From Clavulina sp. PMI_390 (lineage: Eukaryota; Basidiomycota; Agaricomycetes; Cantharellales; Hydnaceae), in the NCBI GenBank assembly GCA_015039315.1, contig WIDE01000083.1:1-64000 (forward strand): a stretch of 64,000 nucleotides of DNA, read 5' to 3'. Both the position numbers and the translations under genes were made by a program. The first letter of the stretch is position 1, and the number at the start of each line of letters is the position of its first letter. Positions 47,160 through 57,917 of this stretch are shown here, piece after piece. The notes under the pieces are model-generated. The model did not search any database. It was not told the DNA's origin and saw nothing but the letters and a program-made list of their open reading frames with translations.

Positions 47160-48942
47160 ATGGAGAGCAGCAGCCGCCACCCCATGAGTCGGGGAGTCCG
47201 AGTTCAGAAAATTACCAGCCTTGTCCAACGGATTCAAACCGAAGACACGAACAGAAAGATCGCCCTAGAACATTCGTAAGTATTCACCTTTATTCTAATG
47301 CATCGTAAGTCGTGTATACCTAGCCTCACGCTGGCGCTTCCTTAGGCCGCCTCCAGTGAACTCAATGCTTTATGCTGCAAAACGGGAGTCACGGCGGTTG
47401 GACGATTTAGAAACCCTTCTCCTAGAACAGCAGGCTGCAATTGAGCGCGATATTGCTCGTTCTCATAATTCGATGCAACCCATCTTTCGACTTCCTACTG
47501 AAGTCCTGGCCCAAATCGCACAGACGGTCGCTTCGTTCTTGGACGGAACCCTGAAAGCCTCACTGAGACCTTCAGCTACGCGCCTCCCACTTTCGCAATC
47601 GTTTTTTTCCTTCAATCTCGCTTGCCGCCGCATGCGAACTATCGCCGCCGACACGCCGCGCTGCTGGACAAACGTCGTGGTCCTTATCACAGATGAGTCT
47701 GTGACGCTCCCAAACGTCCTTAAAGGTCATCTCCGGCGCTCCAAGGGCTGTTTATTCAGGCTTATCATATACGTGAATGCCATGCACTCGAGCCGGGCCA
47801 TGCTGCGCAATGTCTTGAGCTCCATCGGACCCCACGCGCCTCGCTGTCGATATATAGAGTTATGTTCTGGCCTGAGGAGATTTGAGCTCGCTCAAGTCGC
47901 GGAGACAATCCGAGACTTACACTGGAACTACCCTTCCCTTCGACAGGTCAAATTCCTCGACAACACCCAAAGCCCCAATTATGAAGATATCCGTTTCGCT
48001 CCATTTTGGACTCAAACTGATGCCCAGATTGAGTCGTTTGATATGGAATTCCAAGGAGGCGATGAGGTTCTGGATCCGGAGCTTTCCCTCAATGACCTCC
48101 AACTTCCTGAGAACACGTTGAAACGACTACGGATTCATGCTGGTTTATCAAAATTGATCACCATCGGGCTTGCCCGTCGCTGTGGTCTGCTTGAATATTT
48201 CGAATGGTATAGTGAAGAAGATGATCCCCCTATCGACACGGAACCCCTGCTTATGCCATGCCTGAAAACCTTGCGATTAGCTGGGCCAGGGCTGATGGCT
48301 GGCTTCCCTCCTTTCAATGCTCCGGTGTGCGAGCAAATATGCGCGCACGAGATATGGGAAGAATCTAGAATGTGGGACGAGGAAGCCGAATGGTTCCTGT
48401 TCCGCACTCCGGGGTCTTTGGCGTCGTTCCCACGTCTCAAACGAATTTCGCTGTTTCACCCTGGCGGATTTACTCCCAAACTCCGCGATTTCCTTTTATC
48501 GCACCCCCTGCTCGAAGAAATACTCATTCGTCGCCCCAACTTTGAGGATGACAGATTGACATGGATTCATGGCCAATTCGAGTTATTTGACGGACTTGCT
48601 TTGGCGGACATCAATAGGGAATCACCACAACCTATGCGACAAGTCCCTTTCCTTCCTTCTCTCAGGATCATATGGTATGAGCCCGCGCCAGATCAATGGA
48701 ATGAATGGAAATATTTCACAGGATATGGCGCAGGAGACAAAGCGCCGAATGGATTCATAGTGGCCATGGTAAACGCGATCAGTCGATTACTCGTTCTCCG
48801 TGCCTCCGTCACCGTCAACCTGCGGCTTTCTCTGTCTGAGGACAAGGAAATACCGCAAGAGATTAGGGATTTGTCGAAGAAATATGGAGAAAGATTGGTC
48901 GTTTCAAGAGGGCCGTTGCTCCTGGACTGGGAGAAACTCTAG
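47160..48942 (+). CDS. F-box-like protein, plus-strand pair member 1
   Basis: Exon 1 (47160-47275, 116 nt) encodes MESSSRHPMSRGVRVQKITS LVQRIQTEDTNRK. After a 70-nt intron, exon 2 continues SPPPVNSMLYAAKRESRRLD, a helical segment DLETLLLEQQAAIERDIARS, and the F-box-like IFRLPTEVLAQIAQTVASFL. The family signature SFFSFNLACRRMRTIAADTPRCWTNV follows, then the leucine-rich tail ending GPLLLDWEKL. About 570 residues. The next gene is its closest relative, with exon 1 of identical length and phase. Presumed SCF adaptor; substrate unknown. Confidence 0.83.
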
Positions 48943-49678
48943 CGACAATAGACCTGATGCATATCCCGAGGTAGCGCCTATTGTAATTTTTATTCTGGGC
49001 GAAAGACTGAGTTAATCATCAATTGGGCAGCCGTGGAGTATCTCTAGCGTCATGGAGATGTCTAGGAAGTGTATTCCTGCGCCAGGATACGCTTCCACAA
49101 GAAGGGGGCATGAGCATCCGATCTTGAATAACAATAGTGCTGAACTCTGCACCTGTACTCGCCATCACCTCTAGCGACAAAGCTGGACATCTGTTGGCAC
49201 TGAACGTCACTGCCCTTTGGAAGGATCGGATTTGCCGCTAATGGGTAAATGTAGCGCGGACTGTAGGATCCATATCATGTTGTAATATTTTTTCACTTTT
49301 GCTGTGGACGATCCAGCGTAATATCCGCCCCACCCAGATAGGGTACATAGAACACTGTTCATTTCTGGCTCACAAGGTTTTGTCAGGATCAGAGAGTTGT
49401 AGGCAACGGGAATCAGGGATCACTAGATTACCATTATTGAATATCATTCTTTTGGACTGCCGCAAGAAATTATGATCTTCATGCTACTGAATTCACGTTG
49501 ATGGGAGGTGCGCCACTCTGCAAACAAACCCTCAGCGCCTAAACGGCATCCAACATCTTCACGACACCGCCGCCACACCAACTCTTGTGGATTCTTGAAT
49601 TTGGACCAAGGGCCAGCTTTAACCCTACCAGCTACTTTTTAAGGCGGTACTGAAGCTTAAAGGCCGTACATCTAAGGC
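48943..49678. other. Intergenic region between the plus-strand F-box pair
   Basis: About 740 bp that holds the promoter of the second F-box gene. A minus-strand frame at 49019-49210 shows no recognisable features. No repeat, RNA gene or other structure was recognised. Confidence 0.45.
49533..49539 (+). promoter_or_regulatory. CAGCGCC variant element upstream of F-box gene 6
   Basis: CAGCGCC on the coding strand lies about 140 bp upstream of the ATG at 49679. It differs from the AAGCGCC of its neighbours at the first base. Function inferred. Confidence 0.28.
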
Positions 49679-51456
49679 ATGCCAGCCAGGGATAGTCACG
49701 CTGCGAGTCGGGAAACTCGCCTTCAGAAAATATCGGACCTCGTCCAAACGATTCAGGTTAACGAGACCAAAAAAATACTCGAAGCTGAACTTTGGTAGGT
49801 TTTCCTCAGGCAACGGGTGCTTTGGAGTCAGATTCCTAATGTCATGTTGCCTGTCGCAGTTCCCGTCCATTGACCTCACTCTTGCACAATGTAAAGCGTG
49901 AAAGTCGGCACCTTGAAGAGCTAGAAGGCCTCCTCTTTGAACATCAAGCGGCTGTGCAACGCGATATTGCTCATCTACATAATTCTGTACAGCCAATCTT
50001 TCGGTCTCCCACCGAGGTATTAGCCCGCATTGGGGAGATCGTGGCTTCGTTCTCAGACGGAACTATCATCTCCTCTCCAGTACCTTCATATGTGCACCTT
50101 CATCTCTCAAAGTCATTTCTATCGCTCAATCTCGTTTGCAGACGTTTCCGACAGATAGCCACGGAAACACCTCGTTGCTGGACGGAAGTTGTCATCTTGA
50201 TCACAGACGAGTTTGTGACCACCGCTCCTCTCCTCGAAGAGCATCTGCGGCGTTCAAAGGCTTGTCCTTTCACCATTACGATATACGTGAATACCGTCGC
50301 TGCAAGCCCAGCCATGCTGCAGAAACTTCTAAGCACAATCACACCTCATGCATCTCGCTGTTTCACAATAGATGTGTGCTCCGGACGAAAAAAATTCGAG
50401 CTTTGGAGAGTTAACCGAATTATTCGGGACCTACACTGGGAATATTCTAGCCTTCGAGGTGTCAGATTTGTTGATGACACACAGGACCACAGACTCAATA
50501 TGATTCGATTCGTTCCTTTCTGGAAAGAAACTGATACTCAAATCGAGTTTGCCGATTTGGGGTTCAGAGGCAGTTGGGGTCTCATCACGAGCACAGACCT
50601 TTCTGTTGGAGATCTCCAACTTCCTGAGGAAGGTTTGAAACGACTAAGAATTCAGGGGAGCCTCTCAAAGCTGGTGTTCATTGGGCTTGCCCGCAGATGT
50701 TACCGCCTCGAATATCTGGATTGGGATTTTGAAGAAGACGAAGCACCATCAGACACTGCACCTTTCATAATGCCATGTCTGAAGGCCTTGAGACTCGCAG
50801 GGCTCGCGCTAAGCGAAGGATTTCCCCCAATAACTGCCCCTGAGTGTGAGCAGCTCAGCACGCACGAACTTTTCCACGACGAAAGCATAGACATCTTCCT
50901 GTTCGGCAGCCCACGACAGTCGGACTCGTTCCCACGTCTGAAACGATTGTCACTGTTCCACAATGGTGGATTTACCACCAAGCTCAGCGACTTCCTCTCT
51001 TCACATCCTCTCCTTGAAGAGATCCTTATTCACCATTCCACACACGGAGTTAGTAGATCGACGTGGATCCAAGAGCAATATGAGTTGTTTGACGGACTTG
51101 GCCTGACATTGATAAACAAAGAAATGTCGGAGATTGAAGCAACGTCACCTTTCCTTCCCCTCTTGCGCGTCATATGGTATGACCCTGCTTTGGATGAGTG
51201 GGATGGGTGGGATCCATGGGAAGGATCAGACGTAGACAGCTCTCACGATAGCGGCGTGGCCGGACTGGCTCCTGCGCTATTATGTGCTGCCAAACGATTC
51301 CTGGTTTCCCGTCCTACTGCACAGGCGAGGCTTCATTTACCTCCTCACTATATTGAGGAGGATGTGCAAGATGAATTTATCAAGCTCTCCGAGAAATGCG
51401 GAGAGCGATTGGTCGTTCTCCAGGATTTTTCGAGCCTCAACTGGGTTCAATTTTAA
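49679..51456 (+). CDS. F-box-like protein, plus-strand pair member 2
   Basis: Exon 1 (49679-49794, 116 nt) encodes MPARDSHAASRETRLQKISD LVQTIQVNETKKILEAEL. Exon 2 begins at 49860 and reads C-SRPLTSLLHNVKRESRHLE, then a helix LEGLLFEHQAAVQRDIAHLH, and the F-box-like IFRSPTEVLARIGEIVASFS. SFLSLNLVCRRFRQIATETPRCWTEV follows, then the leucine-rich tail ending FSSLNWVQF. It is the tandem duplicate of the gene at 47160, with the same exon length and intron phase. Acidic insert EWDGWDPWEGSDVDSSHDSG near the C-terminus is specific to this copy. Confidence 0.83.
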
Positions 51457-51777
51457 TAAAAATCACTGGAAACAAGTGCTGATGGTGAAACTATATCAAT
51501 TTGGCGAAGTTCCTGAGATTCAATGAGTTGCAGCTGAGAGCAATGTACAATATCACAGTTGAACTTCAGTAATTTAACTGGTGCTAGCCGATCATCAGTG
51601 TTATCATGTTACGCTACTGACAGGTTATGTCTGTAGGTCCTTCATCCATAAGGTGAAGATGACTCGAACCCTCATGATCAGCCAAATGAAAACTTTCCCC
51701 GACCCCCGCGATTCGAGAGCGAGTGTATATTTCAATAGAAAAAAAGAGTGTAGTGGCAGGTTCGATTTCGCTTACAT

Positions 51778-53189
51778 TTACACGGCCTGGTCCATGAGCC
51801 AGTCCAGCTTCATCCCCCCTGTAGCAAATCCAAATATCCTTCTTGTCTTCCCCAGCTCCAAAAGCGTATCAAATACTTTGGAAAACCTTTTTCGCCCTCC
51901 TAAAACCCCTTCATCCTGACGTATTTCTTCATAGGGATGGATGAATAGGTGGAATCGTAGTCCGTGATACAATGAACGGAGCTTGTCGATAAGATCGGCG
52001 AGGGTAGCGACGTCGAGCTGGCCAATAGCTATTTTAACCTCTGCCCTATGGTCTGAAAGTTCTAAAATCAAGAGGAAGGATCATTGGCTCTGATGCGAGA
52101 TGAGACTTTCAGGAAGGAAGAAGAGCATTGGCTGCTTCACGGGCCATTCTGCTTTTGAACACGTGTTGTTTCAGCGCCAGTTGGGGAAGTCAGTGAGGTC
52201 TTGTAGGTGATATATATCGCATCTTCTCGGTTAGGGAAACGTAGAAGCTTCATCGCAAAACATATGGACCAAACTTGTGAATTCATCAAGTGACAGTTCG
52301 TTGGTGACAAGCTGCTCACAGTTGGGGGCCATTTGTGACGGCTTGCAGAGATGCAGACCTTGGCTTTGAGTCGTGAGAGATTTGAGGTTATGGAGCGCTA
52401 GCAGGGGCCTCTTGGAATCGAGGTCTCCAAACACTGTTGGATTCAGCTTGAGGTCACAAATGTGCGTAGATTGATGAAGGATGCGAGAAAGAATTGAGTG
52501 TTGTAGACCGCCACCAAGCCACAGGCTTTGCAGCCCTAAGCCAATAAAATCGCCGTTAATTATGAGGTCCTGCCCCAAAGGGCCGGGTGCCTCGATGTGT
52601 AGTCATCTGAGCTGGTGATAATTGAAATGCCAAAAAGGCTCCAGGGTCCAAGGGTTTTCTCCAGCGTAGTAAGCGCGGTCATAAATTGACACATGGTCCA
52701 GCCACACGCACGATGAAGGCCACTGGGCGTTATAGCGGAGACGTGAAATCTGAGCAGAATTCATGGATCAGATGAGTCGATTGATGGATAATTCTCGTTC
52801 AGGTCTTGTGAGAAGTAGAGGGCAGTTTTTGGAGAGGGAGAGTAGAGTGGTCAAGCTCTCATAAGATGGAAAGACATCCCAAAAGTGATTCAGATCTCCA
52901 TTCATTATCCCAACCACGAGATTTGTCCAGCATGTGGGGGCCTCCAATGCGATAGAGCGCATCTGTTTGCAAAGGAGATTCATCGACTGGAAGCTGTGGG
53001 GCGTTTCTTCCAAATTCTCCTGAATGGGGCTTGGGGTCGATTGAGAGTTCGCCAGTAGAGTGTTAACTCATATTTAGCAACGATCTCGAGGATTGAGATA
53101 ATGAGTTCGTCAGGGAAAGAAAATAGGGGCCGCTGCTGATTGACGATACTGCTGGCTGTCCCCAAGTTTTGATCAGGTAAATATGGCAT
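51778..53189 (-). pseudogene. Decayed F-box gene with in-frame stops
   Basis: The F-box-like stretch LFSFPDELIISILEIVAKYE is followed, after a frame change that could be a 38-nt intron, by SFQSMNLLCKQMRSIALEAPTCWTNLVV, the family signature. From there one frame runs on but is cut by TGA at 52768-52770 (NRLI-stop-SMNS) and TGA at 52603-52605 (QLR-stop-LHIEAPG). Functional paralogues have LKRLRI near the second site. The end reads LDKLRSLYHGLRFHLFIHP and TGGMKLDWL, like the C-termini of the plus-strand pair. The TGA codons could come from CGA by C-to-T change. Confidence 0.72.
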
Positions 53190-53760
53190 CAAGTTCTTTG
53201 TTTGATGCTCTTGAGGCGAGGCTACAGGATGTAGGGGAATCTATGATCAGTCAGCTATTGCGTTTGTACGAGAAGCGATCTCAAGGATCCCCTGAGGTTT
53301 GCTACTTGAAGGGATAGTCACGCGATCTCTCAATGCTCCATCAAGAGTTAATGAGTAGAAATTTAGTATGGATAGCCGATCTGGTAGGATTGATTTGTCC
53401 CTGATAGGCTGCAACCTTATTATGATAGAGTAGACAGAAATGCCACGTGACGTAAACGCTGTTTTCTGCCCAACAAGTCGCGCTGATAAAGCACGGGCTA
53501 GTTGTGTAGATCCAAGGAGTATCAACTGCTAAAAGCCTGGTCGACATCAGTCGATCAGCCTAATCCTTTCGACCATCACATGACAATGGTGAAATAACAG
53601 ATAACGCTAAAGACAAAACGAGAGGAGCTGTGCGATCGATCAAAAGAACAATAGGGTATGCAAAGCGTGCCCGAGACAGCCTAACGCGTAGTTGCTGCTG
53701 CATTAGCACTTCAGCTCGCTCTGGATCCCGGGATGGAGAGTGAGAAAGCGGATAAGTACG
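53190..53760. other. Spacer between the F-box pseudogene and F-box gene 7
   Basis: About 570 bp. Minus-strand frames at 53247-53547 contain SATCWAENSVYVT, faintly like the PRCWTNVVV signature, but too little to call a second relic. Nothing else is recognised. Confidence 0.35.
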
Positions 53761-55111
53761 CTACCAGAATACCCGCACCTCAATGATAACATTGTGCTTC
53801 ACGGTCAGCGCCTCGATACAGGCTGAGCGGATCACCGGCAATCGGACTTGAGCGAGCTTTCTTTCCTCTAGCAATTCAGCTAGGGCGTTCTCAAGCTCTG
53901 ATAGCTGAGGTTGTTCGAGTAAGTATCCGAATAGACCTTTCCAGTCAGTGTTATGCGGGGTTGAACATTGAAAATGGCACAGCTTGGGAACCAGCAGCAC
54001 TCGGCCTGACCGTGAGAGCAGCTCTTTAACGATTGTCAACGGGTTATATATGCCTGAATGAGGTCGAATCGATTGGAAGTGGAGACGAGAAATTGAAATG
54101 GGAAGAACCACCTAAGAAGTCAAAAGCATCAGATTGTTCAACTGAGACTTGGGCAAGATTGCTCACCAGAAGGCCCGAAACGTCATCAAGAGGAATCCAG
54201 TCAATGGTGATAGATAGCTCTACAAGGCTTGGGAACTGGAAGAGGTCCAGCATAGACTGGTACGGAAGGAATGTGTAGTTTTCATCCCCTCTTCTATGGA
54301 GAGATAGTCTCCGCACTTTAGGAAGCGAGAGTTTGGGGCCAATAATTCTTGCCTCGGTTGAGAGCGTGAAAGTGATGTCTGTCACCGCTGGGCAGAGTGT
54401 GAAGATACGGTCATATAGCGTGGGCCACATCACTTCAGGGGCCTCATCTGTATCGATATCACTGAATATAAGAGTGTTGAGCTCTACTAGAGGCATCTCA
54501 GAGCGAATATGAACGCTAGATATGGAAAGCCAGCACAGATTCGGGCAGAGGATGGTGAGCGGGTTATCTTCAGGATGCCAATCCTCCCCTAGTAAAAAGT
54601 CAAGATTGAGCCGATGCATATGTGGCCGTGCCTCTGAGACAAGCTCTTTTATGAGAGGTAGCGTACGGCGAGGTTCGTCGAATGACTCGACATCGAGGCT
54701 TTCGGCGTATGGAATGGCTTGGCGTAATGTCCCCAAGCGCCTTTGGTATTTGGGCAACGAGACATCGTTCTCAGCCTTGCCTCCAAGCTCTCGAGATATC
54801 TCCAATAGCGTGATATTGTCTAGGTAGATGGAAAGTGATCGATATTTGGCACGCTCGCACCAAAGTTGAATCAACTGGGGGGCCCAGCGCCCCCAATGCG
54901 CATTAGTGAAGAGGCGAGAATACGATAGGGTGATCGACTGCCACAAAGTAGAAACATGGGTCAGTCGTAGTACTTGGCGCGCCTCTTCAGGTTGCGCAGT
55001 GCATTCGATGATGTGGCCAAGGATCTCTGGCGGAAGCACATCAATCACGGAGGAAAGCTTTTCTGAACGAAGGCTGCTGCCAGCAGGTTCTTCCAAGGAT
55101 GCTTGTTCCAT
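53761..55111 (-). CDS. Diverged F-box-like protein
   Basis: The first ATG is at 55111 (MEQASLEEPAGSS); the upstream in-frame sequence has no ATG. The F-box-like segment is VIDVLPPEILGHIIECTAQP followed by LRLTHVSTLWQSITLSYSRL, which is closer to a classical F-box than in the other family here. Leucine-rich sequence follows (LCPNLCWLSISSVHIRSEMP, LFQFPSLVELSITIDWIPLD). A 62-nt intron with GTGGTT donor and TTCAG acceptor joins DAFDFL-G-IYNPLTIVKELL, and the protein ends IIEVRVFW at 53761. About 430 residues. It belongs to a different F-box subfamily and is divergent to CSN7. Confidence 0.75.
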
Positions 55112-55387
55112 CTGCTCAAGTTGATGGTGGGTTGGCAGCAGTGGAGCGAGAACTATCAGAGTGCGATTGGATTCCACAATTTTCAAATTCTTGGCATTGT
55201 GTCAGAAATTGAGCACAAATGGAGCCTGGGAAATCGACAAGCACATGTAAACAAGCTTGGCGCTGGAGCTTGAACTTTGTTCTAACGCGCCTCCTCCCCG
55301 CGATCCTTCACATCCTTGCGTCGTGAAAATAGCAAGAATACTTTAGCAGTCCAGAATTAGCTTTTGTGGCTCTTTGGTATCTTGAAA
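55112..55387. promoter_or_regulatory. Shared divergent promoter of F-box gene 7 and CSN7
   Basis: These 276 bp separate the two start codons. CAGCGCC, read toward the F-box gene, lies at 55259-55265 and is a variant of the element found upstream of the other F-box genes. Confidence 0.5.
55259..55265 (-). promoter_or_regulatory. CAGCGCC variant element upstream of F-box gene 7
   Basis: CAGCGCC in gene orientation lies about 150 bp upstream of the ATG at 55111, within the divergent promoter shared with CSN7. Function inferred. Confidence 0.28.
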
Positions 55388-56901
55388 ATGTCCACATCGA
55401 CAGCACTTTCCAAACTGGAGCCGTTCTTGTTGATGGCCAAGTCTGCCAAGGTACATTGACCTACCCTATCTTCAGCCTTCCCCCATTGAAGGACAACTGA
55501 CCAACACGGAAATTACATGACATCTCATCAAACCCGACACACCGAAACTACTCATGCTCCGGGACTGTTTCACGGCTCTATTCAGGGCGCTGCGGCCACC
55601 AAGCTCATCGAGAGCGCGACAGCTGCCCCAGGCGTATTTGTTTTTGCAGAGCTAATCGATACACCAAGCATCCAACAGGTAAGCTAATAACTCTACGCCT
55701 CTCTCTTATGCTGGATGCACTTGCTGGGCGGGTCGATCCGATCCTTCGTTTTGGAATGCTGTGCCAATGCTCGATCGCTCACCATTCTTGATATGCTACT
55801 TGGTCATCTTGTTGCTCATGAACAACTTGATAATCCGCTCCTCATCAATTGATATGAAAACCTTTCCTAGCTCGCAGGAAACGAGCAGTTCAAACCTCAC
55901 TTGGATCTGCTCAACCTCTTCTCATACGGGACATACGAGGACTACAAAAGTATGTTAACATCCCACTGAAAGTCCTTCCGTCATGCTCAATCAAGCTTTA
56001 TATCTCTTCTTGAATATCCTCAGAAAACCCCGCGGGCTTCCCTCATCTCAATGAGGCGCAACTTACCAAACTGAAGCAGCTCTCGATTGTCTCATATTCG
56101 TCAGAAAATCGCGTGAGTACCAATTTATGGCTTCTTCAGTTTCATGGCTTCTTCTTCTCTCCTACGGCTCATTTCTCTCTATTGCGTTGTACTGATACGA
56201 TCCCCATATCATACGATAGATCCTTCCATATCGGCCACTTCTCACCCAGCTTGATATCCCCTCCATCCGCGCCCTCGAAGACCTGATCATCGATGCTATC
56301 TACGCCGAGTTAATTCGTGGAAAATTCGATCAGAAAAATCAGCACTTCGAGGTATCGTACTCTCTGGGCCGCGACCTGCGGCCTGCTCAACTCGAGTCAC
56401 TGCTTGGAGCACTCCGAGACTGGTGAGATTTACGTATTACTGATTCGAGCCTTCGACAAAGCTCATGGACCTGTACTTGATTTTCCTTTCTCCAGGTCAA
56501 ATCGCACAGCCTCCGTCTTGACCTCTCTAGACAACAAGATCACTGCCCTCGACGATGCAGAGAAAGCGAAGAAAGACAATCAGATAGCATATGATAAGCA
56601 ACGCCAAGTGCTTGTGGACGAGCTTGTAGCAGCTCAGCAGCAAGCGGCTGAGAATAAGGCTAGCAAGGGCGGCAACCCGTATGGTGCTGGTGCTGGTGGA
56701 TCGCGGACAAGTGGGAGAAGCGCCGCACCCCCTGGCTATGGTGTAGCGATGAAGACTCCATCTTTGTTTGAGGAGGAGATGGAAGTTGACCCTCCTGCTG
56801 GTGCAGCTGGAAAGGGAAAGAAACCGGCGAGTTCGGGGGCATCCTCTGGAGGAAGTGGGCTCTTGGGCGCCATGCGAAAGAGGACGCGAGGTGGGCAGTG
56901 A
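55388..56901 (+). CDS. CSN7: COP9 signalosome complex subunit 7
   Basis: The COP9 signalosome removes NEDD8 from cullins; CSN7 is one of its PCI-domain subunits. Exons in order encode MSTSTALSKLEPFLLMAKSA, GAAATKLIESATAAPGVFVF AELIDTPSIQQ, LAGNEQFKPHLDLLNLFSYG TYEDYK, NPAGFPHLNEAQLTKLKQLS, ILPYRPLLTQLDIPSIRALE DLIIDAIYAELIRGKFDQKN, and a last exon with a coiled coil (DDAEKAKKDNQIAYDKQRQV). FAELIDTP, FSYGTYEDY and LEDLIIDAIYAELIRGKFDQ match animal and plant CSN7 (YGELLDMP, AYGTYxDY, [20 protein letters not shown]). A Gly/Ser-rich tail ends MRKRTRGGQ. All five introns are about 55-130 nt. Confidence 0.92.
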
Positions 56902-57917
56902 GCGGGGGGGAGGGGGGATGCTAGCAGTTTGCATCTCCCTTTATCACTGGCCCGCCTGATCCCCACCTTTTTGTCCTTTTCCGACTTGTCTATTTACCGT
57001 CATGTCATTACTCACCTGTATCATTAGACATTGGTCACGATCAGTGAATGATAACTCCGTCTACTCTGCTCCCCTCTTGCGGACAGCTAATCTAGTGCAG
57101 ATCTCTCATTGACGTTTCCAGTAGCTCATCGGCGCTGCATCATTGAAGCTGGATAGGAGGTCAGTTATTGTCTCAATCTCCCCGGACTATCATGACAGCC
57201 ACTGAATTACCCTCCACATGTACAATCCAGGAACGACTAATGGCGAAAAGATATGCGCACCCTTTACTCGGTCCTCGATAGATTAAGCAACTTCCTAGCG
57301 GCGAAAGTCATAAAGCAGCCCCTTTCGCAGGTGATTCAGCGCGGCGAAGCTCAAAGAAATAAATGTGAACATTCACCAGATGATATCAACTCAACGTGCA
57401 TATCGCGCCGCCACAATTGCCTCGCCCACTGACATTCTCAATCTGTGAGAGTTGTCAATCTCGTCCTCTTGGCGAGCGTCGATCGTTGGGCCGGCGCGCT
57501 AGATTCTTATTCTGCGCTGCGCAACATTCAAAGCCTGGGTGTGATGGATACGGATTCGATCACTGCCATCTCTCCATTCAAAGTGTCCCAGATGCGCCCA
57601 TGCACCTTGTTACTGAACTTGCGATGATATTTCGGGACATTGGTTTGTTCGTTCCCTGAGGGTGGGAAAGCATTATTGTCCCAGGTACAACCTTCTCCTA
57701 TCTATTGCAGCCGAGGATGCTCATTAATCGTAATATTCAAAGGAACAACAGCTTGCGAGATTTGGGTCGTATTTTTGGCGCTGGTCGTCGGCCATCGGCC
57801 ACCGGACACGCGCAATACCAGTGGCTCAGGTACAAATAATGAGGTGCGCATCGTCTTTTGCTGAAAGCATCTCCAATCCCTCTTGCTTTCCTCAAGAATC
57901 AAAGGGGTTTGATAACA
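56902..57917. other. Intergenic region upstream of the dehydrogenase cluster
   Basis: About 1 kb. The left part should hold the CSN7 3' UTR and the right part the promoter of dehydrogenase 1. Frames at 57396-57659 show no family signature. No RNA gene was recognised. Confidence 0.45.
57786..57843 (+). promoter_or_regulatory. Conserved upstream element of dehydrogenase 1
   Basis: CGTCGGCCATCGGCCACCGG followed by ACACG, CGCAATACC and GGTACAAATAATGAGG begins 132 bp before the ATG at 57918. The first half recurs upstream of dehydrogenases 2 and 3 and the second half upstream of 2, at nearly the same distance. Function is inferred from conservation. Confidence 0.5.

Noticed and set aside
53247..53547. 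Additional F-box relic suggested by SATCWAENSVYVT
   Set aside because: The similarity to the PRCWTNVVV signature is too short and no flanking family sequence was found.
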